The translations under genes were made by a program, and so were the position numbers. The notes under the pieces were generated by a model that worked only from the letters and a program-made list of their open reading frames with translations, did not search any database and was not told the origin of the DNA. Below are positions 25,634 to 34,344 of a DNA stretch of 64,000 bases, one piece after another (the first letter of the stretch is position 1; every line of letters starts with the position of its first letter). The DNA is taken from NCBI RefSeq assembly GCF_022230925.1, contig NZ_JAKKFH010000001.1:186001-250000 (forward strand). Direction: 5' to 3'. Source of the DNA: Micromonospora alfalfae (GTDB taxonomy: Bacteria; Actinomycetota; Actinomycetes; Mycobacteriales; Micromonosporaceae).

Positions 25634-25735
25634 GGATTCCGTTGCATACACTACGCCTGTGCGCTAAATCCGTCGCCAACCGGCCGTGATACCGCCGATA
25701 ACACTTGCCTCGGAGGTCGGGGCTGTGCGATAACC
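25634..25735 (+). promoter_or_regulatory. Upstream region of the polyamine aminotransferase with shared motifs
   Basis: GGATTCCGTTGC at 25634-25645 matches the potD/lrp spacer. GCGATAACC at 25727-25735 matches the divergent aldehyde dehydrogenase promoter. A related CCGATAACA sits at 25695-25703. These link three promoters of the same presumed pathway. Confidence 0.45.
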
Positions 25736-25792
25736 GTTGGCAGAGCGGCCGGCTTCACCCCTTTGACCGGCCCGACGACCGATGGGGCTGAC

Positions 25793-27139
25793 ATGGCCAA
25801 CGCCACCGACCACCTCTGGATGCACTTCACCCGGATGGCGAGCTACTCCGCCGGTGAGGTGCCGACCATCGTGCGCGGCGAGGGAGCGTACGTGTGGGAC
25901 GCGCAGGGTCGCCGCTACCTGGACGGGCTCGCCGGGCTCTTCGTGGTCAACGCCGGCCACGGCCGCACCGAGCTGGCCGAGGCCGCCGCCAAGCAGGCCG
26001 GCGAGCTGGCGTACTTCCCGCTCTGGTCATACGCGCACCCGAAGGCCATCGAGCTTGCCGAGAGGATCGCCGCGCTCACCCCCGGCGACCTCAACCGGAT
26101 CTTCTTTACCACGGGCGGCTCGGAGGCCGTCGAGGCGGCGTGGAAGCTGGCCCGCGCGTACTTCAAGCGCACCGGGCAGCCCAACAAGTACAAGGTGATC
26201 AGCCGCTACATCGCCTACCACGGCACCTCCATGGGTGCCCTGTCGATCACCGGCCTGCCCGGTATCAAGAGCGACTTCGAGCCACTGGTGCCGGGCGCGA
26301 TCAAGGTGCCGAACACGAACTTCTACCGGGCGCCCGAGCACGGCGACGACCCCGAGGCGTTCGGCCGGTGGGCCGCCGACGAGATCGGTCGGGCCATCGA
26401 GCGGGAAGGGCCGGACACGGTCGCCGCGGTCTTCCTTGAGCCGGTGCAGAACTCCGGCGGGTGCTTCCCACCGCCACCCGGCTACTTCCAGCGGGTACGG
26501 GAGATCTGCGACGCGTACGACGTGCTGCTCGTCTCGGACGAGGTGATCTGCTCGTGGGGGCGGTTGGGCGAGTACTTCGGCGCGGTGCGCTACGGATACC
26601 AGCCGGACATCATCACCACCGCCAAGGGCATCACTTCCGGCTACGCCCCGCTCGGCGCGATGATCGCCAGCGACCGGCTGATGGAACCCTTCCTCACCGA
26701 GACCGGCATGTTCGCCCACGGCGTGACCTTCGGTGGGCACCCGGTCTCCTGCGCGGTGGCCCTGGCCAACCTGGAGGTGTTCGCCCGAGAGGACCTGGTC
26801 GGGCACGTACGCGCCAACGAGGACGCCTTCCGGGCCACCCTGGAGAAGCTGCACGACCTGCCGATCGTCGGCGACGTCCGCGGCGACGGCTACTTCTACG
26901 GCATTGAACTGGTCAAGGACAAGACCACCCGGGAGACCTTCACCGAGGCCGAGTCGGAGCGCCTGCTGCGCGGCTTCCTCTCGACAGCCCTGTTCCAGGC
27001 GGGCCTCTACTGCCGGGCCGACGACCGGGGCGACCCGGTCATCCAGCTGGCCCCACCCCTGATCGCCGAGCAGCAGCACTTCGACGAGATCGAGCAGATC
27101 CTCCGCACCGTCCTCACCCAAGCCTGGACCCGCCTCTAA
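25793..27139 (+). CDS. Putrescine/polyamine-type aminotransferase (class III PLP, SpuC-like)
   Basis: A 448-residue class III aminotransferase. It has FFTTGGSEAVEAAWKLAR, AYHGTS, the acidic DEVICSWGRLG segment and the Schiff-base lysine K278 in TAKGITSGYAPLG. The sequence resembles omega-amine:pyruvate aminotransferases such as SpuC, which turn putrescine into 4-aminobutanal. The ATG at 25793 has GGGG shortly upstream and starts MANATDHLW, matching the family N-terminus. It stands alone downstream of the Lrp gene and a repeat-filled spacer. The aminobutyraldehyde dehydrogenase/gabT pair at 6.4-9.1 kb would take its product onward. Confidence 0.82.
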   Translation: MANATDHLWMHFTRMASYSAGEVPTIVRGEGAYVWDAQGRRYLDGLAGLFVVNAGHGRTELAEAAAKQAGELAYFPLWSYAHPKAIELAERIAALTPGDLNRIFFTTGGSEAVEAAWKLARAYFKRTGQPNKYKVISRYIAYHGTSMGALSITGLPGIKSDFEPLVPGAIKVPNTNFYRAPEHGDDPEAFGRWAADEIGRAIEREGPDTVAAVFLEPVQNSGGCFPPPPGYFQRVREICDAYDVLLVSDEVICSWGRLGEYFGAVRYGYQPDIITTAKGITSGYAPLGAMIASDRLMEPFLTETGMFAHGVTFGGHPVSCAVALANLEVFAREDLVGHVRANEDAFRATLEKLHDLPIVGDVRGDGYFYGIELVKDKTTRETFTEAESERLLRGFLSTALFQAGLYCRADDRGDPVIQLAPPLIAEQQHFDEIEQILRTVLTQAWTRL

Positions 27140-27155
27140 CCCGGCCGCACCTCCT

Positions 27156-27215
27156 GTTGATCAAGAGGTTTGCGTCAGGAACGCGCCGAATGGTGACCGA
27201 AACCTCTTGATCAAC
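27156..27215. repeat. GATC-tipped 60-bp palindrome
   Basis: GTTGATCAAGAGGTTT at 27156-27171 pairs perfectly with AAACCTCTTGATCAAC at 27200-27215. It starts 16 bp after the aminotransferase stop and may serve as its terminator. Confidence 0.75.
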
Positions 27216-27248
27216 GCGGGAATGCCCCACCGCACTGCGAACGACCCG

Positions 27249-27326
27249 CAAGATCGCGCTCGAACATGGAAAGAGTGGGGTCCGAACGGCGTGAGGCCAC
27301 TACAACCAGGATCGAGTGCGATCTTG
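27249..27326. repeat. GATC-tipped 78-bp palindrome
   Basis: CAAGATCGCGCTCGA pairs with TCGAGTGCGATCTTG with one mismatch. It lies 36 bp beyond the stop of the minus-strand DUF3499 gene. Confidence 0.7.
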
Positions 27327-27361
27327 GGGCCAGGGGGTGCCGTGTGGGGCACCCTGGCGGG

Positions 27362-27730
27362 TCAGTGGTTGGGGGGGATCACTCGGAGGTGGCCTCGGCG
27401 GCCGGTCTGGTGGGGGTTCTCGGGACGGTTCTGGTCCGGCTCCGGGGGGCGGGGGGCCGGGCGGGCGGCTTCGCGGACCGCTTCGGCCAGCGCGACCAGG
27501 TCGTCCGTGGTGGGCGGCGGCGGCTCGAACTCGCCCTCGTGTCGGACGACGTCCCAGCCCCGCGGCGCGGTCAGGCTGCGGGCGTGCGGCTCGCAGAGGT
27601 CGTACGTGTGCGGCTCGGCGAACGCCGCCAGCGGCCCCACCACCGCTGTCGACTCGTTGTAGACATAGGTCAATGTGGCGACCGCTTGCCGGGGGCAGCC
27701 GTTACGGGAGCAGCGCCGTGGTGACCTCAC
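27362..27730 (-). CDS. DUF3499 family protein
   Basis: A 122-residue protein with the actinobacterial DUF3499 pattern. An N-terminal RRCSRNGCPRQAVATLTYVY is followed by AVVGPLAAFAEPHTYDLCEPHA and LTAPRGWDVVRHEGEF. The cysteines and the final CEPH look like metal ligands. The function is unknown. The gene diverges from the metallopeptidase-like gene, as its relative does beside whiB2 in mycobacteria. Confidence 0.85.
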   Translation of the reverse strand: MRSPRRCSRNGCPRQAVATLTYVYNESTAVVGPLAAFAEPHTYDLCEPHARSLTAPRGWDVVRHEGEFEPPPPTTDDLVALAEAVREAARPAPRPPEPDQNRPENPHQTGRRGHLRVIPPNH

Positions 27731-27883
27731 GTGCGGCAGGGTATCTCCATTACCGGGTCCGGCGCATCGCTTCGCGTTGCGACACGCCCGTCATGGTGAT
27801 CACAGTCGACCGTCCTGGGCGCGCCGCGCCACTGGAGCGGCGCTGCCGCTGACCAGCCCGGGACGGGCGCTACCCTTTGCCTC

Positions 27884-28333
27884 ATGACGAGCCCGGAACA
27901 CCGCCGCACCGGCCCCGGCCGGCGTGCGCATCGTGACCGGCACGGGCGCGGCCTGCGCGGACGGCTGGTTCCGGCCACCGTGCCGCTGGCGCGGACCAAG
28001 GCCGAGGTCTTCGATGACCTGGTCCTGGACACCGTCGAGACGCTGGAGCGTCGGTTCGCCAAGGAGCTGGCCGGGGTCGAGTTCGCGGTTGAGGATGTCC
28101 CGCCGGACCTGAACGTCTACGACTCGGACGTACTGGAGGATGGCGAGGTCCCGCTGGCCCGGCTGCTGCCCGGCCGCCCGGGCCGGCAGGAGGTGCCGCC
28201 GCGGATCGTGCTGTACCGGCGGCCCCTGGAGTTCCGGGCGATGGACCGTGAGGACCTCGCCGATCTCGTCCATGACGTGATCATCGAACAGGTGGCGAAC
28301 CTTCTCGGGGTGGACCCGGACGAGCTCGCCTGA
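27884..28333 (+). CDS. Metallopeptidase family (zincin-like) protein with degenerate active site
   Basis: A 149-residue protein of the short actinobacterial zincin-like family (PF06262 type). A basic, disordered N-terminus of ~38 residues precedes the fold. The usual HExxH position reads HDVIIEQVANLLGVDPDEL, so the first Glu is replaced and the second His is missing. Many actinobacterial members share such changes, so a non-peptidase role is likely. It faces whiB convergently across a 47-bp tandem duplication, and DUF3499 lies divergently upstream. Confidence 0.75.
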   Translation: MTSPEHRRTGPGRRAHRDRHGRGLRGRLVPATVPLARTKAEVFDDLVLDTVETLERRFAKELAGVEFAVEDVPPDLNVYDSDVLEDGEVPLARLLPGRPGRQEVPPRIVLYRRPLEFRAMDREDLADLVHDVIIEQVANLLGVDPDELA

Positions 28334-28388
28334 GCCAACCTCCGGGCGGAGAGTCGGGCGGCCCCCACCGCCTCGACCTCACACCACT

Positions 28389-28481
28389 CAGGCCGCCCCC
28401 CGCGCGGACCTGCACCGCACAGACCTCGAACCGTTCAGGCCGCCCCCCGCGCAGACCTGCACCGCCCAGACCTGAACCGCT
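28389..28481. repeat. 47-bp tandem duplication at the whiB 3' end
   Basis: CAGGCCGCCCCCCGCGC... at 28389-28435 is repeated with four changes and one deletion at 28436-28481. A third start (CAGGCAGCC) reads into the end of whiB. It lies between convergent stops. Confidence 0.75.
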
Positions 28482-28738
28482 CAGGCAGCCCGCCGCTTCA
28501 ACTTGCGCCGCTCCCGCTCGGAGAGCCCACCCCAGATGCCGAACCGCTCGTCGTGACCCAGTGCGTATTCGAGGCACTCGGTCTTGACCTCGCAACGCGA
28601 GCAGATCCGCTTCGCCTCGCGGGTCGAGCCGCCCTTCTCGGGAAAGAACGCCTCGGGGTCGGTCTGCGAGCACAACGCCCGCTCCTGCCACTCCGGCGCG
28701 TTTCCGAGCAGGTCGGCCACCTCAAGCTGGCCGTCCAT
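28481..28738 (-). CDS. whiB2: WhiB-family iron-sulfur regulator (WhiB2/WhmD type)
   Basis: An 85-residue WhiB protein with four cluster cysteines at C23, C46, C49 and C55, the GIWGG turn at 67-71 and a basic C-terminal tail (ERRKLKRRAA) for DNA or sigma-factor contact. The ATG at 28738 has GGAGG six bases upstream; a TTG three bases earlier is less likely. WhiB2/WhmD proteins control septation and sporulation genes together with the primary sigma factor. Proximity to DUF3499 and fbiA supports the WhiB2 assignment. Confidence 0.9.
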   Translation of the reverse strand: MDGQLEVADLLGNAPEWQERALCSQTDPEAFFPEKGGSTREAKRICSRCEVKTECLEYALGHDERFGIWGGLSERERRKLKRRAA

Positions 28739-28852
28739 CAAATGCCTCCTTGTCGCGCACCGGCGTCATCGCCGCTGCAACCCCCCACGCGAAAGGCGTG
28801 CTTGTCCGTCCGGTCCCGTTTTGTTGCGTTCCGTGCGAACAACCCCATTCAA

Positions 28853-28882
28853 ATTACACGCGTGTAATGCGTGCGCCGTCAA
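28853..28882 (-). promoter_or_regulatory. Predicted whiB promoter with overlapping perfect palindrome
   Basis: On the minus strand a -35-like TTGACG (28882-28877) and a -10-like TGTAAT (28858-28853) are 18 bp apart. The perfect 16-bp palindrome ATTACACGCGTGTAAT (28853-28868) covers the -10 and part of the spacer, a classic repressor position. It predicts a leader of roughly 108 nt before the ATG. Confidence 0.5.
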
Positions 28883-29196
28883 GCCAAACTTGATAATGGA
28901 GTCGCCCTCCCGACACCCCCGGCCGGCCACTCGGGCCGTCCAGCCTCGCAACCTGCCCTATCGATTCAGACCCCGGCCGAGTAACGCCCTCTCCGGCGAG
29001 TTGCCCGACTTTTCTGCCGTGGCGCTTCTCCGACGAGTCGCCGACCGGACGGCACCAGGGACCTCCACCCCTAAGCTGATCTTGGTGGGGGACAGGTTAA
29101 CGCGGTGCGGCGCAGACCGCCCGTCGAGCTGCGAACAGCACTCGCGCCCCGTCCACAATGTGGACGGGGCGCGGTGGTGAAACCGAGGTTCCGGGG
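28883..29196. other. Spacer upstream of whiB and downstream of a small conserved gene
   Basis: About 310 bp without a convincing gene on either strand. CCCCGTCCACA-atg-TGTGGACGGGG at about 29146-29170 is a perfect 11-bp inverted repeat and a likely terminator for the operon ending at 29197. Confidence 0.5.
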
Positions 29197-29526
29197 TCAG
29201 CCGGCGGCCCCGAAACCGCTGCTGGGCCAGGCAAACTCGGCTATCTCTCCACCATGGACAGAGATTGTGCCGGCGGGCGTACGATCGTCCCACCAGACGG
29301 TATAAATTCCGCTCGGCAGATCGGGATAGACCGCACTGTGGAACGAACCGTCCCGCACCCGACGCTCACGCACCGCCGAGTGGACCCGACGGTCGTCGTC
29401 GCGACTGATCTCGATCTCCCGGCCGTGCAGATCCCGACCCGTGTAGACGATCAGGGCGCCGGTGTCGCCGCCCAGATCGAGGATGACGGTCCCGGTCTCC
29501 GACGGCCCGTACGCGTGCTCGTGCAT
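29197..29526 (-). CDS. Conserved actinobacterial small protein of unknown function
   Basis: A 109-residue, mostly beta protein (GTVILDLGGDTGALIVYTG, EIEISRDDDRRVHSAVRER, AVYPDLPSGIYTVW). I recall similar short proteins across actinobacteria, with no established role. No signal peptide or membrane segment is present. It follows the DUF4331 gene by 20 bp and is probably co-transcribed with it and the small Tat-type gene upstream. Confidence 0.65.
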   Translation of the reverse strand: MHEHAYGPSETGTVILDLGGDTGALIVYTGRDLHGREIEISRDDDRRVHSAVRERRVRDGSFHSAVYPDLPSGIYTVWWDDRTPAGTISVHGGEIAEFAWPSSGFGAAG

Positions 29527-29546
29527 CCAGTTCGCCCTTCGCCCGA

Positions 29547-30941
29547 TCAGGACGCCGCCGACGGGTTGTTGAACCCGTCGTACGGCGTACCCAGGTAGGG
29601 GAAGTTTCCGAGGAACGGCGCTGTCACGTCGGCGGCGCTCAGCCCCGGGGTGACGGCGGCGGCCGCCGCGTCCGGTTGGAACGTCTTGTCCACCAGCGGG
29701 ACGGTGACCCCGGCGATGGCCCGCAACGCGATGCTGACCACGTCGTCGCCGACCCGACGCCCGTTCGGGAACCCGGCCAGGTCGCCACCGAGCACCCCGA
29801 ACCGGTCCGGACGCCTGGTGGGCGGGATCGCCGTGTTCAGTCGCAGCATGTCGGCCTGCACTTCACCGGTGCTGTTGGTGAAGCCGTCGATCAGCCCGGC
29901 CGGCACGCCGGTGAGCAGGATCGCCACCAGGTCGGCCCGCGCCTTCTTCGCCTTGGTGAGCTTGTCCAGGTTGGGAAAGACGTCCGGGTAGAGCGCCGGC
30001 AGCAACGCGGCCAGCTCCGGCTGCTCGACAAACTGGGCGAACCGTTTGTCCTCCGACGGTGGCAGCGAATTCCACAGGTCCTTCTTGGACATCGGCACGA
30101 TGACCTCGTTGAACAGTGGATTGCCCAACCGCGATACCTGGGTGAACGGGCCGGTGCTGGTGTCCGCCCCGCCCCGGTCGCCGAGCACCCGCACCTGCCG
30201 ACGCGACGCCGACGTCCACACCCCGATCACCGACGCCCGATCCGCGGCACCGTACCGGTTGGCGCGCCGACGCACCCGCTCCAGCGGCACCTGCACCGCG
30301 ATGCTGTGCACGTTCATCCGGTCGGTGGCGTTCACCGGCTCGCCCTCGGCCTTGAAGATCTTCTTCCCGGCGACGTGCAGTTGCTGGAACGGCCGCAGCG
30401 TGCCGAGGTCGAAGATCGCCCCGAGGTCGACGAAGAACCCGTCGGCGCGCTGCCCGGCGAAGACCCGCTCCCCCGTGGAGAGCGAGTAGGTGGCCTGCCG
30501 CACCAGGTCGGCGTACTTCGGCGTGGACAACGGGCCGACGTTGCACGGCGGACACTGCAGCTTGTGCGCCAGCCGGTGCTCGCGGCCGTCGGCCACCCGG
30601 GTCAGGCTGTAGAACTGCCGCCGGTTCCAGGTCCTGCTGTCGAGCGAATCGATCGGGCCGGTGTTGTAGAGAAAACTGTTCGGGTTCGTGATCTCGGTGG
30701 TGAATTCGAACCGGTAGGTGACGTCCGGACGACCGTCACCGTCGTTGTCGATATGGATCTCGTAGCGCACGTCGTCGCCGAACTCGAAGAAGTTCGGCCC
30801 CCCGGAGGGGAGTTGCAACGGCACGTAGTTGGCGATCAACGTGACCGTGTCGCGTTTGTCGGGGCTGACGAACGCGTACAGGTCGGAGCTGTCGGCGACC
30901 GGATCCTTGGCTATCTCCGGGGCCTCGCGGTGGGAAGACAT
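29547..30941 (-). CDS. DUF4331 family protein
   Basis: A 464-residue protein beginning SSHREAPEIAKDPVADSSDLYAFVS, the DUF4331 signature, followed by beta-rich segments (YEIHIDNDGDGRPDVTYRFEF) and a late NGRRVGDDVVSIALRA. DUF4331 proteins are of unknown function and often extracellular, but no clear signal peptide is visible here. It sits second in a three-gene minus-strand set between a small exported protein and the conserved 109-residue protein. Confidence 0.85.
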   Translation of the reverse strand: MSSHREAPEIAKDPVADSSDLYAFVSPDKRDTVTLIANYVPLQLPSGGPNFFEFGDDVRYEIHIDNDGDGRPDVTYRFEFTTEITNPNSFLYNTGPIDSLDSRTWNRRQFYSLTRVADGREHRLAHKLQCPPCNVGPLSTPKYADLVRQATYSLSTGERVFAGQRADGFFVDLGAIFDLGTLRPFQQLHVAGKKIFKAEGEPVNATDRMNVHSIAVQVPLERVRRRANRYGAADRASVIGVWTSASRRQVRVLGDRGGADTSTGPFTQVSRLGNPLFNEVIVPMSKKDLWNSLPPSEDKRFAQFVEQPELAALLPALYPDVFPNLDKLTKAKKARADLVAILLTGVPAGLIDGFTNSTGEVQADMLRLNTAIPPTRRPDRFGVLGGDLAGFPNGRRVGDDVVSIALRAIAGVTVPLVDKTFQPDAAAAAVTPGLSAADVTAPFLGNFPYLGTPYDGFNNPSAAS

Positions 30942-30993
30942 GACGGACCAACCTCACTGGGCGGGGACAGGATGGCGGGGCGGAGGGGCCGGG

Positions 30994-31272
30994 TCAGCGC
31001 CGGGCGGCGCGCCGCAGCCGGTCCGCCAGGCCGCGGTCGCGTACCTCGATGCGCGTCTCACCGACGAAGACGTCCATCGTTCCCGAGTCGGCGTCCCGCA
31101 GATGAACGACGATCGGCTCGTCGGCTCGACCGGCCGCCCCCGGGGCGTTCTGCGCGGCCGACAGGCCCGGCACTGTGAGCGCGGCGGCGCCGAGGGTGGC
31201 GCTGGCCGCGGCGGTCAACGTCTGCCGGCGGGTCAGTCGCGGCCACTGCCGCTTCCGCTGATCACTGGTCAT
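30994..31272 (-). CDS. Small exported protein with Tat-like signal
   Basis: A 92-residue protein whose N-terminus has LTRRQTLTAAASATLG followed by a hydrophobic core and AALTVPGLSAAQ, like a twin-arginine signal. The mature part is a short charged beta-like segment (IVVHLRDADSGTMDVFVGET). I picked ATG 31272, which has AAAGG six bases upstream. It lies 52 bp ahead of the DUF4331 gene. The function is unknown; the two may act together outside the membrane. Confidence 0.6.
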   Translation of the reverse strand: MTSDQRKRQWPRLTRRQTLTAAASATLGAAALTVPGLSAAQNAPGAAGRADEPIVVHLRDADSGTMDVFVGETRIEVRDRGLADRLRRAARR

Positions 31273-31434
31273 GGGCAACCTTTCCGGCGGTGGCGCGAGC
31301 GCGCCCGCGGAGACGGACGGGTCCGGTGCCGTCACGCGACGCCGCCGGGCCCCTGAGGGGACACCGGCGGCGGTCCTCGCCGCGACCGCCACCGGCATCG
31401 CGTGGTACGGCCGGTGGCGGGGAAAGGTTCGACG

Positions 31435-33978
31435 TCAGGGCCGGGCGTGACCGTACGCAGTCGACCGCTTGCGCGCCGGACGTCCGGCGGCCTTCGCGAT
31501 GGCCCGCAACTGCTCCTCGGTACGCGCCGAACCGTTGTCGGAACCGGCCATCCGGGAGATGGTCTCCTCCATCAGCGTGCCGCCGAGGTCGTTGCAGCCG
31601 CCCTGGAGCATCGCGACGGTGCCCTCGTCGCCGAGCTTCACCCAGGAGCACTGGATGTTGTCGATCCGACCGTGCAGCAGCAGCCGGGACATGGCGTGCA
31701 CCACCCGGTTCTCCCGCCAGGTCGGCCCGGGTCGGGCGATACCCGCCAGATAGATCGGAGCATTCGTGTGCACGAACGGCAGCGCCACGAACTCGGTGAA
31801 CCCGCCGGTGCGGTCCTGCACCCCGGCCAGCACCCGGAAGTGCGCCAGCCACTGCCCGGGGTGGTCGACGTGGCCGTACATCATGGTGGAGCTGGACCGG
31901 ATGCCCAGCTCGTGGGCGGTGCTGACCACCTCGACCCAGGCGGCGGCCGGGAGTTTGCCCTTGGTCAGCACCCAGCGCACGTCGTCGTCGAGGATCTCGG
32001 CGGCGGTGCCCGGGATGGTGTCCAGCCCGGCCTCGCGTAGCTGGAGCAGCCACTCACGGACCGGCACCCCGGCCTTCGCGGCGGCGGTGACGATCTCCAT
32101 GGGAGAGAACGCGTGCACGTGCATCTCGGGCACCCGGGCCTTGATCGCGCGCACGATGTCGGCGTAGCCGGTGACCGGCATCTTCGGGTCGATGCCCCCC
32201 TGGAGGCACACCTCGCTGGCGCCGAGGGCCCACGCCTGCTCGGCCCGGTCGGCGACCTGCTCGACGGAGAGCCGGTACGCGTCGGCGTCCCGCTCACGCT
32301 GCGCGAACGCACAGAACCGGCAGCCCACGTAACAGACGTTGCTGAAGTTGATGTTGCGGTTGACCACGTAGGTGACGTCGTCGCCGACCGCCGCACGGCG
32401 CACGTCGTCGGCGAGGCGGCACAACTCGTCCAGCGCCGGCCCGTCCGCACCGAACAGCGCCAGCGCGGCATCGGTGTGCCCGGGGTCGAGCAGCGCCGCC
32501 GGGTCGTCGGCGGCGAGCCGCAGCCCGGCCGCCAGGTCACGGTCCGCGCCGCTCCCGGCCGGTGCCACTGGTACGCCCGCCCGGCGGGCTGTCGCCTCCG
32601 GCGTGACCTTGCCAGCGACCTCGGACCAGTCGCCGTACACGCTGTCGAAGTCGCCGCGCCGGTCGTCGGTGCGGCCGGTGGTGTCGATCGTGGCGTGCAG
32701 GTCGACCCGCCCGCCGAACACCTCCTCCGGCTCCTGCCACGGCCGTCCCTGCGGCATCGCCGACTCGACAGCCATGCCCGTCGCCGGGTCGGCCAGGGCA
32801 CCGACGTGCGGCAGCAACCGTGGGTCGAGCCACGGGTCACCCGCGCGCACGTACTCGGGGTAGATCGTCAACCGCTCCCGCAACGTGAACCCGGCCAACT
32901 CGCTGTGCCGGGCCAGCTCGTCGATCTGCGGCCAGGGGCGCTCCGGGTTGACGTGGTCGGGGGTGAGCGGAGAAACGCCGCCCCAGTCGTCGATGCCGGC
33001 GCGCAGCAACAGGTCGTACTCGCCGGCGATGAGATTCGGCGGGGCCTGGATCCGGGCCTTCGGGCCCAGCAGCAACCGGGCCACCGCCACAGTGGCGGCC
33101 AGATCGTGCAGCTCCGCGTCCGGCATGCCGCGCATCGCCGTGTCCGGCTTCGCGCGGAAGTTCTGCACGATCACCTCCTGGAGGTGGCCGTACTCCCGGT
33201 GGACGCGGCGGATCGCGAACAGCGCCTCCACCCGCTCCGCCGGAGTCTCCCCGATGCCGATCAGGATGCCGGTGGTGAACGGCACCCCGACCCGGCCCGC
33301 GTCCTCAAGCACCCGCAACCGGACCGCCGGCTCCTTGTCCGGTGAGCCGAAGTGCGGACCACCCGGCTCCGACCAGAGTCGGGTCGCTGTCGTCTCCAGC
33401 ATCATGCCCATGCTCGGCGCGACCGGCTTCAGCCGTTGCAGCTCCGACCAGGACAGCACCCCAGGGTTGAGGTGCGGCAACAGGCCGGTCTCCTCCAGCA
33501 CCGCCACCGCACAGGCGCGCAGGTAGTCCAGTGTCGAGTCGTAACCGCGTTCGTCCAACCAGGTCCGAGCCGCCGGCCAGCGTTCCTCCGGCCGGTCACC
33601 CAGGGTGAACAGCGCCTCCTTGCAGCCCTGCGCGGCCCCGGCCCGGGCGATCGCGAGGACCTCGTCGCGGTCCAGGAACGGCGCCGGCAGCCGGTGCGGC
33701 ACCGTCGCGAAGGTGCAGTAGTGGCAGCGGTCCCGGCAGAGCCGGGTCAGCGGAATGAAAACCTTCTTCGAGTACGTGACCACACCCGGCCGCCCGGCGT
33801 CCCGCAGCCCGGCGTCGCGGATCCCCCCGGCGAGCCGGAGCAGCTCGTCGAGCGCGTCGCCACGAGCGGACAGCAGCGCGGTCGCCTCATCGACATCCAG
33901 CGCCCGCCCGTTCGTAGCCCGGCCCAGGGCCCGCCGCACGCTCGCATCGCTCGGGCCGGAGTGGGTGCGATCAACCAT
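31435..33978 (-). CDS. fbiC: FbiC: FO synthase (fused CofG-CofH radical SAM enzyme)
   Basis: An 847-residue protein with two radical-SAM halves. The CofG-like half has the cluster motif CRDRCHYC with C81, C85 and C88. The CofH-like half has CYVGCRFC near 549-556 and a typical [17 protein letters not shown]. Together they make FO, the deazaflavin core of coenzyme F420, from tyrosine and a flavin precursor (5-amino-6-ribitylamino-uracil). The fused form and length are normal for actinobacteria. FbiA and FbiB are encoded at 35.6-37.6 kb on the opposite strand. Confidence 0.95.
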   Translation of the reverse strand: MVDRTHSGPSDASVRRALGRATNGRALDVDEATALLSARGDALDELLRLAGGIRDAGLRDAGRPGVVTYSKKVFIPLTRLCRDRCHYCTFATVPHRLPAPFLDRDEVLAIARAGAAQGCKEALFTLGDRPEERWPAARTWLDERGYDSTLDYLRACAVAVLEETGLLPHLNPGVLSWSELQRLKPVAPSMGMMLETTATRLWSEPGGPHFGSPDKEPAVRLRVLEDAGRVGVPFTTGILIGIGETPAERVEALFAIRRVHREYGHLQEVIVQNFRAKPDTAMRGMPDAELHDLAATVAVARLLLGPKARIQAPPNLIAGEYDLLLRAGIDDWGGVSPLTPDHVNPERPWPQIDELARHSELAGFTLRERLTIYPEYVRAGDPWLDPRLLPHVGALADPATGMAVESAMPQGRPWQEPEEVFGGRVDLHATIDTTGRTDDRRGDFDSVYGDWSEVAGKVTPEATARRAGVPVAPAGSGADRDLAAGLRLAADDPAALLDPGHTDAALALFGADGPALDELCRLADDVRRAAVGDDVTYVVNRNINFSNVCYVGCRFCAFAQRERDADAYRLSVEQVADRAEQAWALGASEVCLQGGIDPKMPVTGYADIVRAIKARVPEMHVHAFSPMEIVTAAAKAGVPVREWLLQLREAGLDTIPGTAAEILDDDVRWVLTKGKLPAAAWVEVVSTAHELGIRSSSTMMYGHVDHPGQWLAHFRVLAGVQDRTGGFTEFVALPFVHTNAPIYLAGIARPGPTWRENRVVHAMSRLLLHGRIDNIQCSWVKLGDEGTVAMLQGGCNDLGGTLMEETISRMAGSDNGSARTEEQLRAIAKAAGRPARKRSTAYGHARP

Positions 33979-34242
33979 CCACTCACCCTATGCGCAGCCC
34001 CACGCCACCCAACCAGTCCCCACCACGCCCGCCCCGAGTGTGCCCCGCCCCGCCCCGCCACCACGCCCGCACCGAGCCCGCACCGCGCGCCCCGTGCCGC
34101 GCGCCCCGTGCCGCGCGCCCGCGCCCGCGCCATGCCGTGCCGTGCCCGCACCGTGCCGCGCCCCCTGCCGCGACGCGCCCTGCCCCGTGCCACGCCCCCG
34201 CGCCGTCAACCCGCCCTGGGCGCAGGGTCCCCACCCCACCCC
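33979..34242. other. Low-complexity GC-rich spacer upstream of fbiC
   Basis: After about 30 bp that may hold the fbiC promoter, the DNA is dominated by GCGCCCCGTGCC-like and CGCCCCGCC-like repeats. Open frames on both strands are compositional and not credible genes. Confidence 0.55.
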
Positions 34243-34321
34243 GCGTCGATCAAGGAGTTGTGGTGGGTGACAAAGCGTGTTGTAGGGCGCAAATCTGGCG
34301 CCACAACTCCATGATCGACGC
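34243..34321. repeat. GATC-tipped 79-bp palindrome (GCGTCGATCA ends)
   Basis: Twenty-one-base arms at 34243-34263 and 34301-34321 pair with one mismatch; both contain CGTCGATCA and GGAGTTGTGG. It lies 24 bp from palindrome copy C. Confidence 0.75.
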
Positions 34322-34344
34322 GACGTGGGGCGCCTGCGGCTCGC

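Noticed and set aside
25006..25679. Open frames encoding repetitive Arg/Pro- or Gly/Cys-rich peptides in the repeat block
   Set aside because: They come from 92-bp and 14-bp DNA repeats. Periods are not multiples of three, and no start signal or domain is seen.
33979..34270. Possible small genes in the spacer upstream of fbiC
   Set aside because: Frames on both strands are low-complexity Arg/Pro/Ala runs produced by GC-rich simple repeats.
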